Origin: Fragilaria crotonensis
Taxonomy: Eukaryota > Bacillariophyta > Fragilariophyceae > Fragilariales > Fragilariaceae
Assembly (NCBI GenBank): GCA_022925895.1
Contig: JAKSYS010000765.1
Span: 1 to 26,880 of the forward strand
Direction of reading: 5' to 3'
Length of the DNA: 26,880 nucleotides
The notes beneath the pieces were generated by a model. That model was given only the letters and a program-made list of their open reading frames with translations, did not search any database and was not told where the DNA came from. Position 1 is the first letter of the stretch; each line of letters begins with the position of its first letter. Below, piece after piece: positions 9,936 through 21,598 of the stretch. The position numbers and the translations under genes were made by a program.

Positions 9936-10257
9936 ATCACCGTATACTACCCTCCGCCACATTTCTCTTATCGATACTGCTAGTACACCATATGTTCAGT
10001 TGTCAATGTGAATGCCTTCCTGACCAAATCAAATCGCTCCAAGATTACCTCGTACATATCCCATCATGACGTTTCTCATCCGGCACTTCTATGCTTCTTC
10101 AGCCGGTTGTGGACTTGTTCTTGCAAACTTGAAGAAACTGATATATTGGGGTTGTACTCGATAGGAATGACATGTTGGGTCCTTGATTCCCAGCGTTGCA
10201 ACTGAGAAAATAAGGAGACGTTGATCCACGAAGTGACATTGCTAATGTACCAGGAAA
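9936..10257. other. Intergenic, flank of the transposon
   Basis: Nothing convincing is seen apart from a GTATACTAC word at 9942-9950, shared with the hairpin at 2771. It separates the right transposon end from the next gene. Confidence 0.4.
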
Positions 10258-10879
10258 ATGTGCGACAGACTGTTGCAGCAATTTGAAGTGAACGGTGCTT
10301 TACCCATGACGTTTGCCAATGTTCAGGCAATGCTAACTACCATGCAGGAACAGCTCGTACGGCAACTCAGGGACAGTGCTGGTGTCAAACAACTTGCAGC
10401 GCCAGCAGTCACACCTAGTGCTACTGGGCGAGCAGCTCAGTGGCTCACCTGGTACCATCCAGGACGAGGCAAGTTTCAAGGTCCCCGACTTCAACTTCCC
10501 TCAGATGCTGACAATTAAACCGTGCTGGGATTTATACCTCCATGGCAACAACCTCCTGAGGATCAGACCCTACCGACTGCTGGACAACAACGACATGAGA
10601 ACACATGCAGACAAATGCCGGTTGTCAAACATGAAGGCAGTCTGCAAATTCATCATTCAACACACCGATGCCAATGTTCTTGATGCAAATGGAAGTGATG
10701 TCAATGTGCTCGATTCAAACCCTGAGGAGACCGACATTTATTTTGCTGGTGCCTGGCCACTGGCCGTAGCCAAACTAACGAACAACAACAACCGCAGCGA
10801 AAAGATTAGGGGGGATTTGGTTATGACTACAGTGTACAACCTGATCCAAAAGTATAAACGAGGAGCAAGGGAAGCATAA
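10258..10879 (+). CDS. Transposon-associated protein of unknown function, one frameshift
   Basis: The protein would be about 207 residues, starting MCDRLLQQFEVNG. The N-terminal part is helical with many Gln (TTMQEQLVRQL). After a frame change near 10435 comes the characteristic part: FNFPQMLTIKPCWDLYLHG, then LLRIRPYRLLD, then a helix with MKAVCKFI and a final MTTVYNLIQKYKRG. From memory, small domains with a W-x-x-x-HG...IRPYR pattern recur in diatom and oomycete repetitive-element proteins, sometimes next to transposases. I cannot give a domain name. It lies outside the repeats of the large element, so it may belong to a second, degraded element. Confidence 0.45.
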
Positions 10880-12060
10880 AAATGCCTTCAGTTTTGGGAG
10901 TAGTACCACCTGCGTTAACACAGTAAAAGGTAGTAAAGGTAATCTCCACTCGTTTGCATCCTCAAGCATTGCGTGTCGGATGCTTGACACAAAGTAAGTA
11001 TCCATGCATCAGCAAGCCAGCAACCAAAGGTGACGAGGAGGCTCCCATGAACAGTTGAAATTCTACGAATAGTTACATAGCTATTTGTGCATCGGCAAAT
11101 GCAAACAAGAGATGCCGTCAGAAACATGTTGGAATCATCTTTCAACAATAAAGCTGCGACAGTCCACCCAGCCAGCAGGAAAGACGCAGCAAATAGAACA
11201 GCTGTTAGCATCGCTCCCCAAGAAATCACCACCCACCAAAGCACACGACCAACTATGCTCGGGCATCAGCGTGGATGGAAAAGTTTACCCTCTTCATTCA
11301 GCGAGGCGAGTGGATTTGTCCTGGCTGCAAAAACTGCTCCGAGGTAAGATGCTGCGCCAAAACCCAATTCGAGCCATGCCAAACAGTTGTTTATCACCCA
11401 TTGCTTGTTGAATTCGTCTTGTTTGAAGCAATTGCAATAGCATTCAAAACATTGAGGAGAACGATGACTCCTACGATTTGTGGTAAAGGTGACAAAACTG
11501 CGGTCGTTGTTGCGTTGCTTCCACAAAACGTTCACCGAGACAATCCGGATCACTTGATTTAGTAAGGTGGCCAGTCCTTCTAGACTAGAAGGCTAGATTT
11601 ATCCACGGTGATGAAGGGACTTCGTAGAATCAAAATTATGCCCTTCATGCAAGCATGAATGGAGTATGGAATGCGGAGATATATCCAGAAAACAGGTCGT
11701 TTCTGATACCGTCATCCAGTTCACGCAACCGCCGAAGACAATGTTGGAATTTCCAATATAGGTTCTGGACATAATCCTCAACAAACTTGCATTTCAATTA
11801 CACTTGAAAAGCAAATGGCGCCAAATTGTACATGTTCGAAGTATCTTGTTCTCCACAGGTGTCATACCGAAGAAGGAAAAATGTCACTGCTGCCACATCT
11901 AGTAGTAGTACAGTAGATTACTTTGTAATACTGTGATAAATGTCATAAAATAAGCATAAACAATTAGCAAATTTAACGATGGGTTGAAACATAATGCGAG
12001 CAACGTACCTTGTTGTTTATTGTATCATGTGATACTGTGAATTAATTTCGCTGCTACTTG
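10880..12060. other. About 1.2 kb with no supported gene
   Basis: Short overlapping ORFs occur in all frames, none with recognisable motifs. A CPGCKNCSEVRCC string near 11330 is Cys-rich but isolated and unsupported. The segment may be the remains of the element that carried 10258-10879. Confidence 0.4.
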
Positions 12061-12399
12061 TGAAAATTTGCACTCTTCGCTCCACAAACAAGACACCACG
12101 CATCACCATCGAGCACACTGACACATACTATACGTTGCAACGCACGTAGTAGAAAAGACGGCAGACCGCAGGATACGGCGAAGTTGAGGAGAGGTCTCAC
12201 ATCGGAAGGTGAATGTCTGGCAAAAGATGAATTGCTTTTATTAGAACATATGTGGTGGGATTTCGTGGTCAGTGGCGAGGATATGGATACTCGCTTCGAT
12301 GCCGATTCACTGCCTATATTCAAATACACGTACAAATCGCGTGGACTACTGGATGTTCCCCTACTGTATTGGTGTTCGGGGTTGTCAGATTCAATCTGA
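12061..12399 (+). CDS. Possible exon or small protein, unknown (doubtful)
   Basis: A plus-strand frame is open up to the stop at 12397-12399. Its end reads RRGLTSEGECLAKDELLLLEH, MWWDFVVSGEDMDTRFDADSL and IFKYTYKSRGLLDVP in short pieces that look protein-like. There is no ATG at a convincing place. The opposite strand has a 147-codon ORF over the same DNA that looks less natural. It could be a 5' exon of the large downstream gene or a remnant. Confidence 0.2.
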
Positions 12400-12677
12400 C
12401 AAAACCCGTGGGTTATAAGATCTTCAAAGAGGGGGGTGGGGTACTTGAACCTCATACTACGGTAGGTAGTAGCTCGTACTGAAAAATGACAGTGCAAGTA
12501 CTAGGAGTGACACGGTGACATGACACGCAGTTGCTGCTGTTGACGAGCAACCAGATGCGGAACGGAATTGAATCTTCATCCGGTGATCCACAAAACCACT
12601 AACGAGACCACCAGGATGATGCTCGACTATTGTGTGTCTTAGGATCTGAGCTTTCGAAACAACTGCGATTGTAGGCG

Positions 12678-15600
12678 ATGAAGACCCCATGGCAGTATGA
12701 ATGGAAACGACCAAAGGTAGACGAGCTCCCCGTTGACCATGGAGATGAGTCTGCTCTCTGTGTGACGGCTGCACTCGTGGATCCCTTCGAGCTGAACAAG
12801 CTCACCACCACTCCACTATTAATTACTGTCACGCTGTACAGTGATGATGGTTCATTGGGACATCGAATGCTTTTGAGACTCGTTGAACCACCATCAACAG
12901 AATTACAGTCACGGGAGTTGCGATGGCCTGGGTCCATGCTAGGTGATAATCAAGGGGGAGGAGTTGTGTCAATTGAGCTGTGCCGGAAATCAAGGCAGTC
13001 GAAGTCACTTACTTCTGCTGATGCCCTTGATGTGATTCAGCTCATGGCTCTGGGAATTGTCAATAACGTATCGATTCAAATGGGTGACCAACCAGAACAG
13101 GAAGTAGAAGCCGTTGTCCACTCCCACGGCTCGCAGGACGGGACGCCTCTGATCTGACTGAACTCATGCTGGCGTGCTTAACTTCGAATGGGCATGTGCA
13201 TCTGTATAAGGCACTCGATTTGTTGAAACCTGTTCACGAGGATGTCGACGCAAAGCATGAGTTTGGATTTGGAATGGCAAGTCTGTTGTTGGGAACTGAT
13301 ATCTTCCGGCGGGTTCAAGAATCTCTCTACCCACTTAGCCAACCTTGCGGTACAGTACAACTCTCGGTGCCGCTAAGACAAAAGGAGACCCGAAAACCTA
13401 GATCCTTCTTTTCGTTCTTTTCCCACCAAGAGAAAGAGGAAGGAGCCGAGATTCATGTGTGGGACGAGTCCTTTTGGAATTCGACTGAGAGATCGACGGC
13501 CGTCCATCGGACGCTACATAATATTCCGACTGGCATGGTATCTGCTTTCCAGTACGTTGTCGTCTTTGGTCGAGGAAGTCGTATCCGACGTATTCGAAAG
13601 AAGCAACAGCGTGATGTTGTTGTTGTGGAAGGGTTGGAAGCGTTGAAAGACAACGAAGCGGAATCAACCAACGACCAATGGTGGCAGGGTGAACCTGAAA
13701 CGAAAGACGATGCACCCCAACTGGACGATCAGGAGCCATGGTGGAAAAGTGGTGCGGATGAGGATGAAGTCGTCGAAACGACCGAAACCGGCGGCTTTGT
13801 TTCATTTATCGATCTTCACCACGCGTCGGAAACCCGCACTCTCTACCTTCCATTCGCGCCCAAGGCGCTTTATCCATTGTGTTGGGGTGACTTGGCGTTT
13901 GTGGTTGTTCTAGCCGATGAATCTGTGACCCCAGATCGTTGTGCCAAAGCTATGGCAATTCGTGTCGATTCTTCCAGGAAGGTTTTCTTTGATTGTGGTG
14001 CGACTCCTACATCTCCCGCGGATGAGGAAATGGAGATCATTACTGCGGACGGAAGGCTTATAAAGAAATCAGCTTGCGAGGTGCGACGCTTCACTCTTAT
14101 TCCCATTACTTTGCCTATCGACGATCATCTTTCTTCTACGACAATTCGGACTATGACTGTATCATCCTTGTTGAGCAGTCCTCCCAGCATCGAACTGCTC
14201 TACAAGAGCCCCACTGGTGACAACGAAGATCTTTGTGATGTGGCAATGACCTTGAACTATCTCCATTGCTTCGATACATTGGAATCAAGCGACCTGCCTT
14301 CGTATGCCCACTATACAAATAAGTCCTCACCCATACCTGTCATTCGGACCAGACAGAGTGTCAGAAACGCTGCTCGACTATCTCGATCATTCGACTTGAG
14401 ATCTATCGAAAGCGCTTGGTCGCGCTCTTTCCAGGGCTGTTCCTTCTTCTACATTGAACGAGCCCTTTTTTTCATCTGCTGGGATGGTGCGACGGAAGGT
14501 GAAGGCGCCTACGTGGTGGAGTTGGTGGACCACCTAGGTGACATGAACAATGGTCCTGTCACTTGCACGATTTTAGCACTAGAGCAATCCAACCATGCGT
14601 ACTCCAACCTCGCTGACGAGCTCTATGTGACTGCTACTGCTGATACCGAAGTCTCGCTTAAAGAGCCGAATTTATTTGTCATCACTCAAACTGAGCAAGG
14701 TAATTTTGAAACCGCAACATCCGACGACGAACGTGGAGATGGCAGCAACATTGTGATCGATGCATTGGATAGTATCTCATCGTTAAGTTATCGTGGCACC
14801 GAATCGATGCTATCCCCGTCGAACTCTCCAAAAGTCAAGCGATCACAACGTCTGTCTCACCTTGAGAAGTCACATCGACTTGTGCAAAAGTGCGACTCTT
14901 GGGCAATGCTAGGAGATACAGAGGAGAGTCGTGCCACCTTTGAATCACAAGTGCCAGTCCTCCTATCCGTCCTCCACAGTCATGCTCAGGTATTTTCACT
15001 CCGACATTGTTTCGTTAGGAACGTTGAAGCGACTCCCTTTTATCATGTCCTGAGCTGGCTGTCTCAGCGTGAGGATTATTTTACTGCCTCTTGCATCGCC
15101 CTTGGGCTCCTTGGTGATGTGGAATCGTGGCACGAACTTAAGCTCCTCAAATGCACTGGAGAAGATGACTACGACGATGATCAAGACAGCCTCGAGTGTA
15201 TTTTGGACAGTATTGTCCCCCTTTATCCGAAAGGAACGCTATCATTGTATCCTAGACAGTCCGTTGTCTCTCACGTGGCCGATATGGCAATAGGTTGCTT
15301 AGCGAAAGGTGGCCTTGTCATGTCAACGATCTTGGATTCCTTCTTGCGACGCAACACAGACTATGACTCAGCAAAGGCCGAGTTAATGCTTGCGGCCGTG
15401 ACTACAAGATGTGTGTCTCGTGAGCCTGAGACGGTAAATATTGCTATGGGATCAGGGTACGAATACTCCGAAAACTCCAATCCGGAAGACCTGCTTTGGG
15501 CTCTGAGGGCGCTTCTATCTGTTGGTGTTGCGAGAGATGAATTGTCCCGAGCTATTGTGCTTGTGAACGTTGCTATGCCTGACGAATTACGGTATCGAAA

Positions 15601-16909
15601 ACCCACGAGCTCCGATGCGCGCTCGCCCCCTCTGGACTTCTGCAAGGCTATGGTTTCCACTATCATATCAGCGTCTCCGGATGCGGCGTCTCTTCTGCTG
15701 GGCTTAGTTGATGAGGAGTCTCGGAAAAGATATTGGAGGTCTCTTTCACGGGAGGCTCAACTTGAGTTTGCACTCATTGATGTTGACGACAAATGTCCGT
15801 TGCTGTGCCAGGAAGAAGTTCGAATATGGGCGCTGAAGTGCTTAGACGAGTGTGTCACCCAGGAAGCGTCACCAACTGCAGTCAATCTGAATGATTTGAT
15901 GCCCACGAGCTGGTTGCGAAGGTTGTGCGAGGGCTGCTTACAAAACGCAGAATGCGACTTCGGTCAGATTCTAACATATGGCGTTTCTGACAGTCCCGAT
16001 GACGATGACGAGGGGACGCTGAAGTACGTGACTGAATTCGCGAACATTCAGCAAGCCCTCACGGCTACCTCATCTAGTTGCGGGCTTGATTTTGACCTCA
16101 TTATTCCTGCGCTTCTCATTTTGCAGCAGCGCGAAATGACTTGGAACGAGGAAGCTGTGGTCTCAACTCAACGTGTCTTGGATGCAGCATGTTACATGGC
16201 AGGTCGTCATGGACATAGCACTTTTCCCTTCGATGGCTCGACTGTCATGCGGCAATGCGTATCGGCAAGCAATGTAGCTGCTGGAGCCAACTTACTCGGA
16301 GGCACGAATGGCTTGGTCCTGAGTTGCTGTGATATTCTGATCCAAGGCGCGGCAATTTGACATGGCGACAGCTGAATCATACATATTAGATGACAATCTG
16401 TCACCGGCAGTTTTGACTTCACGTGAAGCTGATCGAGAAAATTCTTCGCGATTACTGACGGGCACCGCCAGGTCTTGTGGCTGCTCTTGAACCACGTGCT
16501 TAACGTGCGAACGTTCGGAGAGTTTCGTCCCATCCACATGCGGGGTAAGGTGGACCCCGTATTTGCCGCGCAAGCTTGTCTGCGAACATGGTTGGCATTG
16601 TCTAGTTCAACAGACTCAACCCCTTGGTTAGTGAATGGTTGCGCCGCAATCTTGAGATTGACGGCGAAAAATTAGTCCCAAAAGGCTTGCGCTGTGCCGC
16701 GCTCACGCGAGTCCTGATGTGGCTGACCTCGGATCAGTCTACAGACGAATTAGCCACAATCATGGGGTTGAGAGCACCTTCCTTGTCCAACTTGCGCAGT
16801 CTTGCCATGGTTTGTTGGAAACCGTTCCCAGTCGGTGGCAGAAGACATTATTGCCCGTGCCGATGACAACTTTCGTTCTCCAATACCTTTCCCATTAGCC
16901 ACCTTATAG
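12678..16909 (+). CDS. Large conserved-looking protein of unknown function (about 1,410 aa)
   Basis: It starts MKTPWQYEWKR at 12678; a TAG two codons upstream could instead be part of a 3' splice site. After one break near 13138 (a GGG run), a single frame stays open from 13166 to 16360, 1,064 codons. The first 600 residues are beta-rich (HVHLYKALDLL, VVVFGRGSRIRR, GGFVSFIDL, FFYIERALFFICWDG) and interrupted by acidic loops, as in a beta-propeller. The second half is alpha-helical (DMAIGCLAKGGLVMSTILDS and similar), as in an alpha-solenoid. Propeller plus solenoid is shared by large nucleoporins and membrane-tethering or coat proteins; I cannot choose between them. The C-terminus continues through breaks near 16350, 16458, 16620-16623 (a C4 run) and 16828 (CCC) to FPLATL and a TAG at 16907. 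It contains GEFRPIHMRGKVDP and SVAEDIIARADD. Confidence 0.7.
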
Positions 16910-17454
16910 TGTTTGCTTCGCTTAAATCAACCCTCTTGCTTCGCTCCACATTCTTCTACGAGAAGTGTTTGATTTCCTAACTCTACAACTACAGCTATTG
17001 TAGTTTAAGAATTGATCGGCGTAGCGCAAATACTACAAGCCAGTGCTTACAGATTGCGATGGCGTGCTAAACCGGCAAACTACCGGTAGAAGTTTTCTGT
17101 TTGCCCATCTGTATGCTATACCGGTAGGATATGTCAGCATGCGAGTACTACCGGTAGTACCAGGTGGTAATCATACCGAAGTTGTGGTACAACTACTTGT
17201 ACCAGGTATGGAGGACGAATTGTCTACTGTTGTTTGTTTGTTTGTCTGCGTAGATAAAATTACCAACACACTTGGACCAGCACACACATCGACGAACACA
17301 ACAAAACGCATTCCGAGAAGAATACTACAGTATCAGATGGATCGTAGCAGACGAGACCATTGCCCCCGTTTCATGCGGGTTGCCAGCAGCCGTCATGGAG
17401 CCAGAGAAAGACATTAGCTCCTGATTGTTTCCGACCCTAATCCGTGTTTTGCAA
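16910..17454. promoter_or_regulatory. Intergenic region upstream of XPF with palindrome cluster
   Basis: The 545 bp contain three TACCGGTA palindromes (17081, 17119, 17149) and GTACCAGGT words. The plus-strand ORF at 17043-17417 begins at a non-ATG codon, is interrupted by these repeats and resembles no protein. The region most likely holds the 3' end of the upstream gene and the XPF promoter. Confidence 0.45.
17081..17160. repeat. Three TACCGGTA palindromes, one within a 16-bp perfect palindrome
   Basis: Copies lie at 17081-17088, 17119-17126 and 17149-17156. The third sits inside GTACTACCGGTAGTAC (17145-17160), a perfect 16-bp palindrome. They end about 295 bp before the XPF start codon, so a dimeric transcription factor site is possible. 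Confidence 0.7.
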
Positions 17455-20449
17455 ATGTCGACTTCGAATAGAAATGATACAAGGAACGACGATGACGAGT
17501 CCAGCACTCAACATCCACTGGTTCCAACCGGCCTCCTGCCCGCGTACTTGGCGGAAGCCTTCGGAGAAATCTATGAAGAAGACGGCCTCTTGGTTTTGGG
17601 TAAGGGATTGGGGCTGTTGCCTCTGTTAGCTGCCTTTGTCCGTTTCTACGGTGACGTTGAAGAAGGATATAGTGCAGATTCCAACGCAAAGAAGCCTCCG
17701 CTTGTCTTTGTTTTGGGTCTCAAGGACAATGAACGCAACGCGCTGGTATCGATACTGGAAACATGGGGAACACCTCCACATCTTCTTCCGACGATGGTGA
17801 CGAACGAGAGTGGACAGGGAAAAGATCGAGCCGGTAGGTTTCTTCGAGGCTTTTGTAATCAGGTTTACTTATATTTCCCTGGCGAGAACTCACTGATTTC
17901 TCTCAGTTCTTTACCAGCAAGGTGGAATTTTTGTATAACGACGCGTATTCTTATTGTAGACCTTTGACTAGCATCGCCAACCCCAGCGACATTGAGGAAT
18001 GCTGGTTGCGCATGCCGAGAATGTGACAGAACAATCCACCGAGGCATTCATTCTTAGAATCTTTCAGACGCAAAAGCAATTCGCCTCGAAGGATGGAACT
18101 GGTAAGGGATTCATCAGCTTTTCGGAATCACCTGAGGTGCTTCTTTCGGGTTTTGCCAAGATTGACAAGGTGATGAAGGCTCTGTATGTGCGGCGACTAT
18201 ATTTGTACCCACGATTTCACTCAACCATCGCTGATGAACTTGAGCGACGAGCCCCTCATGTGGATGAACTCCATCAACAATTGACGCCAAAGATGAAGGA
18301 GATCCAAATGCAATAGCTGCTGCAGTGCAAACATGTATTCGAGAGCTTAAGGCGTCAACAACCTTGCTGGAGTGGAAGGACGACGAGCTGTCTGTTGAGA
18401 ACTGTGTCACCCAAGATTTTGATCGGGCTATTTCACGGCAGTTGGAAGGTGACTGGCACCGTCTCAAACCTCAGACAAAGCAACTAGTTCAAGACCTCCG
18501 CACACCCGAACTCTTTTTCTGTCTCTGATTCATTATGATTGCATTGCCTTTTGGAAACTGATTAACTCTATCAAGACGATTTCCGCTGCATCGCGGCAGC
18601 CAAGCATGTGGTTGTTTACTCCTGCTGCCGATATGCTTTTTCGAAAAGCCAAAGAGCGCTTGTACAATGTTGTAAGGCCAAAGCCGACACAGAATGTGCC
18701 TGACCCCGTTGCCAAACTTGAACCTATCTTGGAAGAGAATCCCAAATGGCGGCTTTTGCGACAGATTGTCAAGGAAATTCATGACGAAACCGCGAAATCT
18801 CCAAATACAACGGCTTCTGTAAATGTCCTCATCATGGTCAAAGATGAGACATCAGTGGAAGTGATACGCAGCTATCTTGTGGATGGCAAAGAAAAGACTA
18901 TGACAGGTCGCTGGCTACGATATCTAGAAGGTCACAACGATCGGTCCAGATCAATTACCAAAAACGCCGGTGGCTCCTCTGCCATCACTGAAGAAAGTCG
19001 ACTGCTACTCGAAGATGAACAACGTGCTCGACAAGCTCTCTATGGTCGAAACTCATCGAGGGCCTTGACAGGATCGAAACGCAAGAACTTAAACCAAGTC
19101 CCTGACTACATGCGCAAGCATCGCAAGGTTGCTGCTGAAAAGAGTCGAGGCATAGCTACGAGACAGACCGAAGACCTAGAACGCAGGGCTGTACTCGATG
19201 AAGCGTTGGAGGTCACAGACCACGATTTAGGTTCCACGTTGCCGCGCTTATTAGAAAGGAACGAGGAGGACAACGATGACAACGATGAATCCAAGTGGTT
19301 CGACGTTCACATGGCAAACGAAATGCGACTGTTCATCAGAAGTTATTCATCGATTGATGGAGATCAAGCAAGTTTATTGCTTCAAGATCTCAACCTCGTT
19401 ATGTCGTCCTCTATGACGCGGATGTCTCTTTCGTTCGAGCAGTTGAAATCCACTCCAGTTTGCAACCTGATGATCAGGAACGTATTCGGGTATATTTCAT
19501 GCTGTTCGAAGCCAGTGCAGAAGAAAAGAAATTCCGAAAGGCACTTGAACGAGAGCAGAACGCCTTTGAACGGCTGATTCACCACAAAAAGATAATGGCA
19601 CCCACCTTTAACACATTGTCCGGAACTACTCAAGAGATGCAGCAGGCTATGGAGAGTGGGTGTGTGGCAGGAACGTATGCCGGCGGTTCATTGCCGTTGT
19701 CTGTTGACACTCGCACTGGAAGAGGGAAGGCCAAGGCTGACACTGAGAAACGAGACATTGCTGTTGATGTGCGAGAATTTCGTTCGGCTCTACCCTCCAT
19801 ATTGCACCAAGGAGGCATGCGCCTTGCCCCAGTGACTCTGACCGTCGGCGATTTCGTCCTCAGCAATGTGCATTGTGTCGAAAGGAAATCAATCTCTGAT
19901 CTTTGGGAGCTTTGCATCCGGTCGGCTCTTCACACAAGCCGAGAGCATGTCCAAATGTTACAAGTGCCTCTTGCCTTCTAATCGAATTTGACCCCAGCAA
20001 GTCGTTTTGCTTACAGAACGTTAACGAAATGGGAATCGAAATTCGAACAGACTCGGTTTGCTCAAAGATGGTTCTACTGACGTCGCACTTTTCAATTACG
20101 GCTCCTCTGGTCGCGGAGTCCCCACGAGACTCTGCGGATCTTCAAGGATTTGAAGCAGAACCACGATGAGGTAGATGTTGACAAGGCTGTGGAAATGGGC
20201 AGAAACGAATCAGTTGAAGCTTTCCTGAAGGAAGCGGACGAAGACGACGACGAAATCAATGAAGTTGCACGTGACATGCTGTTGCGGTTACCGGGAGTCA
20301 ACGTCCACAACGCAAGGAAGATCATGCAAGGGTGTGATTCGATTGCAGAATTAGTAGACTTGCCACGCGACGAACTGAAACGCATCGCTGGACCTGTTAC
20401 CGGGCAAAAGCTCTTCACGTTCTTTCGCCAAAAGATGGGAGCGACGTAA
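17455..20449 (+). CDS. XPF: DNA repair endonuclease XPF/ERCC4, broken by frameshifts
   Basis: It is about 975 residues, close to the family's usual 900-1,000, starting MSTSNRNDT at 17455. XPF pairs with ERCC1 and cuts the 5' side of damaged bubbles in nucleotide excision repair, and also acts on crosslinks. The inactive helicase-like part starts LLPAYLAEAFGEIY. YQQGGIF and TTRILIVDL align with the family, then AFILRIF and LYLYPRFH. The nuclease domain has FRSALPSILHQGG, TVGDFVLSN and the catalytic VERKSISDL (near 19877). The C-terminal double HhH region has MLLRLPGVNVHNARKI and IAELVDLPRDEL. One GT-AG intron (17834-17906) is supported by the restored YQQGG junction. The frame breaks near 17933, 17964, 17998, 18307, 18500, 19395, 19903, 19970 and 20091. 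Several are repaired by one base in a short run (CTTTG, GGAATG, CCAAATG, AACCTC). It is the last plus-strand gene before a convergent PSII gene. Confidence 0.92.
17834..17906 (+). other. XPF intron, 73 bp
   Basis: It begins GTAGGTTTC and ends TTTCTCTCAG. Removing it joins GCC G to TT CTT TAC and restores the conserved YQQGGIF motif in frame. A pyrimidine-rich tract precedes the acceptor. Confidence 0.85.
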
Positions 20450-20780
20450 TTGAGCCGTTTGCTTGCTGACAGGAAAATGGTCTTGTGGCGCTATTGAGAT
20501 CTACCTAAACCAACTTCTTGACCTTCCACTGTCGATATAATTCCGAAGCTCAATTCATGCTTGCTGCAGTCAAACCTCGCTTCTGCCATTAGTCACTTAG
20601 TGTTGGCTATTGGCTACTATTTCCGATATCTACATATGCTATGCTAGCTATTTTCGACGTGGATGCTTTATTCGAGTCAGGTAGACTCATCAACGACGTT
20701 CAACTTGTTGACAACGAAGTGTCTATCGGAGAAGGTCATCCATCCATCAGTAGCAGGTAACATCATAAGACTGATAATAC
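20450..20780. other. Convergent intergenic region between XPF and the PsbQ-like gene
   Basis: The 331 bp between the two stop codons should hold both 3' ends. I see no gene or clear repeat. The plus-strand ORF at 20663-20866 starts in it and runs antisense into the PsbQ-like gene, and is taken as spurious. Confidence 0.5.
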
Positions 20781-21329
20781 TCAAGGCATTGTTGCCTCAT
20801 CGCTATACTGCAACGGTATGGTCAAGGAGTCTTCCGCAACAGCCACAAAACTTGCCAATGCCGTGACACTGTCCTTGTAGACTCCCAATAGCTCGCCATC
20901 TTTCAGCTTTCTGCCCCTGACACCGAATCCAGCCGTAGTGTACAACTTTTCGAACGATGAAATAAAGCTTTGGTACGAAGAAGCCAGTTTTTCGGCATCC
21001 ATGCCATCTTCTCCCCACGGACCAGCGTGGTGCATGCCTTGCGAATCTCGGAAATGGAGGCTCTCGGATCGCTGCCATTAACTCCAGGTACTGATCATTC
21101 ACGACATAAAGTTCTAGTGCATCAATCAGCTTCTGGCACGCTTGACGCCTCGAATGGCGGTGGATGAGGCGACCTTGTTTGTAACGTCAGCGTGAGCTGC
21201 GTGTGGAAGTAGGACGGATCCGGCAAGCGATGCCGCTGCTGCATCCAGAAGCTGTCGACGGGAAGAAGGAGACTACCGAAAATCCTTGACCACCGTCAGG
21301 CAAGAGAGAAGCAACAACGTTAACTTCAT
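20781..21329 (-). CDS. PSII extrinsic protein, PsbQ-like, plastid-targeted, broken by frameshifts
   Basis: It is about 185 residues, starting MKLTLLLLSCLT at 21329. The leader is tripartite, as in diatom lumen proteins. A hydrophobic signal peptide comes first. A Phe lies near the cleavage site once one base is restored. A twin-arginine thylakoid signal follows (SSRRQLLDAAAASLAGSVLL, ending AAHADV). The mature part is a small helical bundle: QKLIDALELYVVNDQYLELM, REPPF-SEIRKACTTLVRG, LASSYQSFISSFEKLYTTAG, VYKDSVTALASFVAVAEDSL. This fits the four-helix PsbQ/PsbQ' proteins that stabilise the oxygen-evolving complex on the lumen side; diatom Psb31 is the alternative. Breaks near 21275, 21255, 21136, 21053 and 21014 are mostly one base missing from a short run. 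A tandem TGACTCA array lies about 115-135 bp upstream of the start. Confidence 0.7.
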
Positions 21330-21422
21330 GATGAGTTTCGAGTATATACTTGTTGATGTGCACGATGACGTGATTTCAATCCGATGGCGGTAGTTTTTTC
21401 GCTTTACTGATGCTGTCATGAG

Positions 21423-21464
21423 TGAGTCATGACTCCTGGTTCATGACTCATGACTCATGACTCA
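21423..21464. promoter_or_regulatory. Tandem TGACTCA (bZIP-type) sites
   Basis: TGAGTCA lies at 21423-21429, then three head-to-tail TGACTCA copies at 21444-21450, 21451-21457 and 21458-21464. TGA(C/G)TCA is the classic AP-1/GCN4 bZIP half-site pair. The array is about 95-135 bp upstream of the PsbQ-like start codon, so it may drive that gene. Binding is inferred, not shown. Confidence 0.6.
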
Positions 21465-21598
21465 TGACATGTGACATCCTTACTAGTGGTATTTGGGAGG
21501 TGGCGCGACGGGCGTTGCGAGAGGCTTGTGGCTGGCGTTGTGCAACGGGTGTGTGATCTGTTATTTAGATGGCGTACTGTGCGAGGTATTGGCGGTTA

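Noticed and set aside
12054-12497. 147-codon minus-strand ORF
   Set aside because: No recognisable motif, non-ATG context, and the opposite frame looks more protein-like; neither is well supported.
17043-17417. 124-codon plus-strand ORF upstream of XPF
   Set aside because: It begins at a non-ATG codon and consists largely of intergenic palindrome repeats.
17455-20449. XPF as a true pseudogene
   Set aside because: The motifs are intact and the breaks match the pattern in Rab11, TCD and others; deletion errors explain it better.
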